Part shown: positions 61,304 through 64,000 of the stretch, one piece after another
How positions within the stretch are numbered: the stretch's first letter is position 1
Layout: the number at the start of each line of letters is the position of its first letter
Source: Bradyrhizobium diazoefficiens
Lineage (GTDB): Bacteria; Pseudomonadota; Alphaproteobacteria; Rhizobiales; Xanthobacteraceae
Length of the DNA stretch: 64,000 nt
NCBI RefSeq assembly: GCF_016612535.1
Contig: NZ_JAENXS010000001.1
Location: 1,389,501-1,453,500, forward strand
Direction: 5' to 3'
Made by a program: the position numbers and the translations under genes
The notes under the pieces: generated by a model
Seen by the model: the letters and a program-made list of their open reading frames with translations, nothing else
Told to the model about the DNA's origin: nothing
Database searches by the model: none

Positions 61304-62619
61304 CGCCTGAGACAATCACTCGACTGCTAGCCTCTATTAACGCCGGCCGCCTTCTGGTGGTCTGCGGCGCCGGGCTGTCGATGGCGCCACCCAGTAGCCT
61401 GCCGTCGGCCCGTGCGGTCACCGAGCGGTGCTTCGACAAATACCGTCTCGAATCTGACCCGAACTGCGACGTCGGTCTTCGGGACAATCTCGAGGCACTC
61501 GCCGAGCACTTTGCAGGCCTCAACACCCTGCAATCGGTCTTCATCGAACATCTCGTGCCTTGGCCCGCTTTTGTGCGACCGTCGAACACGGGGCATGCTG
61601 CGATAGCGGATTTCCTCATCACTCGCGCCGCCGTTGCCGGCATATCGAGCAACTACGATACGCTCATCGAGAGACGCGCTTGGGATTATGGGGCGGACTT
61701 CCGCGGTTCGCTCGATGGAGATGAAGCAACCGTCGATTCAGTGCGCCAAGCACCTTTGCTGAAATTCCATGGCTGCTCTCACCGCGATCGGCCATCCACG
61801 GTCTGGGCGCCTTCGCAGCTCCACGATCCGACCATCTCAGCTCGAATTGCGCGAAGCAAAGTGTGGATGGCTGCCAACCTTCGGCAAAAGGACCTGCTCG
61901 TCGTCGGCTTCTGGTCGGATTGGGAATACCTCAACGCCGTGATCGGCGAAGCGCTGATCGATGTGCAGCCGCTGTCCGTGACCGTGATTGACCTCTCGCC
62001 GACAAACGGGCTCGAGCAGAAAGCCCCGCAGCTCTGGGAGATAGCGCACGCACAAAACGTGACGTTCGAACATGTCCAAGAGTCCGGGGCTGCGGCGCTC
62101 GACGAGCTTCGTCGCGCGTTCTCATCGAACTACCTTCGTCAGGTCTTGGACGCCGGACGGGCCGCCTTTGAACACGCCATCGGAGTCCAGTGCGACCCAG
62201 CTTGGCTCAACGTCGGCAACTTCGACAGCGAAGCTCTGTATGGTCTGAGGCGCGATGCCGAAGGCGTCTCAGCGGCAGAGCCGGCCAAACTCCTGCGCCC
62301 TGCAAATCCGGAAGCCCTCGGCTTTTTCCACTTGCTGCTCCGTCAGGCTGGGGCTGTTGAACGGGCTGACGGTTATGATCTGAACGGCCGGACCATCCGC
62401 GTCCTCAACGGAGCTCAATCCGTCCTCGGAACGCTTCGTGGGAAGTTCGTCGAGCCGCCTGCCGCGATGCAGTCTGACATCGTTGTAGCAGTGGGCGCGA
62501 CAGACCTGGGCGTCCCGGACAACGTCGTGCGCAGCGGACGCGCCGGCGACGTCATTCGTCCTGATCCAGCGGGCGAATGGTACGACCTCCCTGGGGCAAG
62601 AGCGGCGTTGGGCATCTGA
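61300..62619 (+). CDS. SIR2-like NAD-binding domain protein
   Basis: A 439-residue protein with a SIR2-type Rossmann domain in the first 270 residues: LLVVCGAGLSMAPPSSLPSA (GAGxS motif, residues 23-27), AGISSNYDTLIERRAWDYGA (Asn118-Tyr-Asp120) and APLLKFHGCSHRDR (His157). These are the NAD-binding and catalytic residues of SIR2-like NADases in phage-defence proteins. The C-terminal 170 residues (ending GEWYDLPGARAALGI) are unassigned. TTG 61300 overlaps the antitoxin stop (TTGA), with GGAGG five bases upstream, so translation is coupled. Its TGA overlaps the next ATG. Not a deacetylase of the CobB type: the zinc-finger Cys residues are missing. Confidence 0.87.
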   Translation: MTPETITRLLASINAGRLLVVCGAGLSMAPPSSLPSARAVTERCFDKYRLESDPNCDVGLRDNLEALAEHFAGLNTLQSVFIEHLVPWPAFVRPSNTGHAAIADFLITRAAVAGISSNYDTLIERRAWDYGADFRGSLDGDEATVDSVRQAPLLKFHGCSHRDRPSTVWAPSQLHDPTISARIARSKVWMAANLRQKDLLVVGFWSDWEYLNAVIGEALIDVQPLSVTVIDLSPTNGLEQKAPQLWEIAHAQNVTFEHVQESGAAALDELRRAFSSNYLRQVLDAGRAAFEHAIGVQCDPAWLNVGNFDSEALYGLRRDAEGVSAAEPAKLLRPANPEALGFFHLLLRQAGAVERADGYDLNGRTIRVLNGAQSVLGTLRGKFVEPPAAMQSDIVVAVGATDLGVPDNVVRSGRAGDVIRPDPAGEWYDLPGARAALGI

Positions 62620-62964
62620 TGGACATCTTCACACAAGCCGAAATCCTCCTTCGCGACGCCCAGTATGAGACCTGGACGTGGACTGGCTCAGCCGGCCCCG
62701 TGACCTGTTTCGAAAACGCGGCGCTCATGGGATTCGTCCACGTCTTCGACACCGCCCTATCTGCTGCCCGACGATCTTCGAGAAACCATCACCGTCACCG
62801 TTTCGTTCGTCGACGACAGCGGTGCTCCCGCCGGCCAGCGAAGCCGCGCGGACGCGAGAATCCGGGCGGGCCATCGAGGGCGGCCGAAATCGACGAGGTC
62901 CTGCCCGAACACGTGCCGAAGAGCGGGCCCTGAAATCGTCGATGTGCGAAGCGGTGGCCCATGA
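62619..62964 (+). pseudogene. Frameshifted or truncated gene coupled to the SIR2-like gene
   Basis: The ATG overlaps the SIR2 stop (TGATG). The frame begins well (MDIFTQAEILLRDAQYETWT, SAGPVTCFENAALMGFVHVF) but loses protein character near 62757. Removing one C in GCCCTA there would continue into another frame as YLLPDDLRETITVTVSFVDD, which runs to TGA 62962-62964. I infer a 1-bp insertion in the second gene of a SIR2 module, or a junction with foreign sequence. Family unknown. Confidence 0.5.
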
Positions 62965-63406
62965 CCGGGATTTCACAATCGACGAGCGGGCGAACCAGCG
63001 GCGAGCCCTGGCCATCAGCCATGCCCGCCTCATCGAATTCCGCGGTCGGCGGCGGCTTCCGAACCTTCCAATGCACCGAGCGCGCCACCGCCCCAAATTC
63101 GTGCGCGGGTCAAAGAGAAATCCTCTTCGAGGCGGCGCTCGAGCATGGCGCGGTTGTGGCGTCCGGATCAACTTCGGACGCGGCCACGAGCGGCACCTTC
63201 CAGGGCGAGGAGATCCTGCCTTCCAGGACCAACGCAAAGCAGCCGGCCTCTTCAGGGGAGGTGGCGAAGGTGGAGGCGCTGGCCGCGGCGCGGCGACGGA
63301 TTACATCATTGGCGTCGGGCCGCCGCGCTCAGCCTGGATCTCACCGGCGCCTTGCGGCTGCTCGGGGACGCGTCGCTGCTTCAAACAGAGCGGCTGCGTC
63401 ACGCGT
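62965..63406. other. Degraded region between the SIR2 module and the decayed dehydrogenase
   Basis: No intact gene is supported. One rightward frame ends with LDLTGALRLLGDASLLQTER and HAFNSLF before TGA at 63421-63423, which looks protein-like and may be the tail of a lost gene. Confidence 0.4.
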
Positions 63407-64000
63407 TCAACAGCCTGTTCTGAACTGTGTCGTTTCGAAGTTGGACGCGCCGAGCAGCGCATCGTCGGAACAAATCCGACTCGCTTGCCAGTGGCTCATC
63501 GGAGATCCCCTTCCCGCATCGGCGGCGGCGTGCGCGCCGCCCATTTCGGTCCGGACCAAACCGGGGGCCGGTATTCCCACCAGCACGCCGTCGCCAGCCC
63601 ATTCGCGCGAGAGCTCCGCATGCCGCTTGTTGAGCGCTGCCTTCGAGGCCCGATACGCATATCTATTGATGTCGGCGCTGGCGGCGCCGATATAACCGAG
63701 ACTGGTGGAGCCCAAGCCGCTGCTGCACCCAGCTTCTTCTCGGAGCCACGCCTCGAGTTCTCCTTCAGCGCCTCGACAATGAGTACGGGACCAAGGGCGT
63801 TGACACGCAGGGTAGTCATCCAGCCCTCGGCTTCGATGCAGGCGGCCGACTGGCCGATCGGGCCGATGATTCCCGCGTTGTTGATGATGATGTCGATCGG
63901 TTGATCGACAAGAGCGTGCTTGAGGCGCGCGATGGAGGCTTGGTCAGCTGCATCGAGCGCCATGCACCGACGCCGGATACTTCTACGTTACATAGTTGCG
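63407..64000 (-). pseudogene. Short-chain dehydrogenase pseudogene, cut by window edge
   Basis: Pieces of an SDR are spread over frames. 63963 down to about 63740 reads ALDAADQASIARLKHALVDQ, IDIIINNAGIIGPIGQSAAC and TLRVNALGPVLIVEALKENS. From 63715 a second frame reads MGSTSLGYIGAASADINRYA, YRASKAALNKRHAELSREWA (catalytic YxxxK) and VRTEMGGAHAAADAG. At least one frameshift separates them, near 63740. Upstream of 63963 the N-terminal nucleotide-binding part is out of frame and leaves the window. The C-terminus lacks the usual last residues. Confidence 0.8.

Overview
The window reads as a chromosomal stretch from a GC-rich alphaproteobacterium, most likely Bradyrhizobium or a close Rhizobiales relative. 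This is an inference from the dense GC-rich coding sequence, a PsiF-type secreted peptide, an MlotiK1-like channel, a Bug-type binding protein, several ribose-type ABC importers, and gene families typical of soil bacteria that break down plant aromatics. No rRNA, tRNA or CRISPR array was recognised.

Layout. 0-1.7 kb: the start of a CidA/LrgA gene, a TetR-family remnant and a complete IS5-type insertion sequence. 1.7-6 kb: small secreted proteins, an AbrB-family membrane protein, a flavin-type oxidoreductase divergent from a LysR regulator, and a thioesterase. 6-17 kb: an aromatic-acid block with pobA, a three-gene TRAP importer, a DUF3237 gene, an intact hicAB toxin-antitoxin pair, and an operon (crotonase, feruloyl/coumaroyl-CoA synthetase, short-chain dehydrogenase, 4-hydroxybenzoyl-CoA-type thioesterase, ABC binding protein). 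Together these could take hydroxycinnamates to 4-hydroxybenzoate and then, through PobA, to protocatechuate. 17-33 kb: housekeeping and accessory genes, including two GST-like genes near WYL regulators, a TAXI-like anchored receptor, a cyclic-nucleotide-gated potassium channel, a desaturase/MetX-like pair, an MFS transporter and an acyl-CoA synthetase. 33.5-40.3 kb: a ribose-type ABC operon in which one permease is fused to a strictosidine-synthase-like beta-propeller and a second, free propeller follows. 40-45 kb: DUF2059, OpgC and a 1012-residue class III cyclase/AAA-type ATPase/TPR protein. 45.6-51 kb: accessory genes including an SNase-like protein, two PD-(D/E)XK-like proteins and unknowns. 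51-57 kb: a GntR-controlled sugar ABC operon. 57-60 kb: a Bug-type binding protein and a regulator in which a Bug domain that has lost its export signal is fused to PAS and LuxR-type domains; both genes are preceded by a related palindrome. 60.5-64 kb: a HigBA-like pair whose toxin has an in-frame amber codon, translationally coupled to a SIR2-like protein and a broken downstream gene, then a decayed short-chain dehydrogenase.

The most interesting parts are the Bug-PAS-LuxR regulator with its paired palindromes, the HigB(amber)-HigA-SIR2 operon, and the permease/beta-propeller fusion operon. All functions are read from sequence motifs and general family knowledge; no database search was run.
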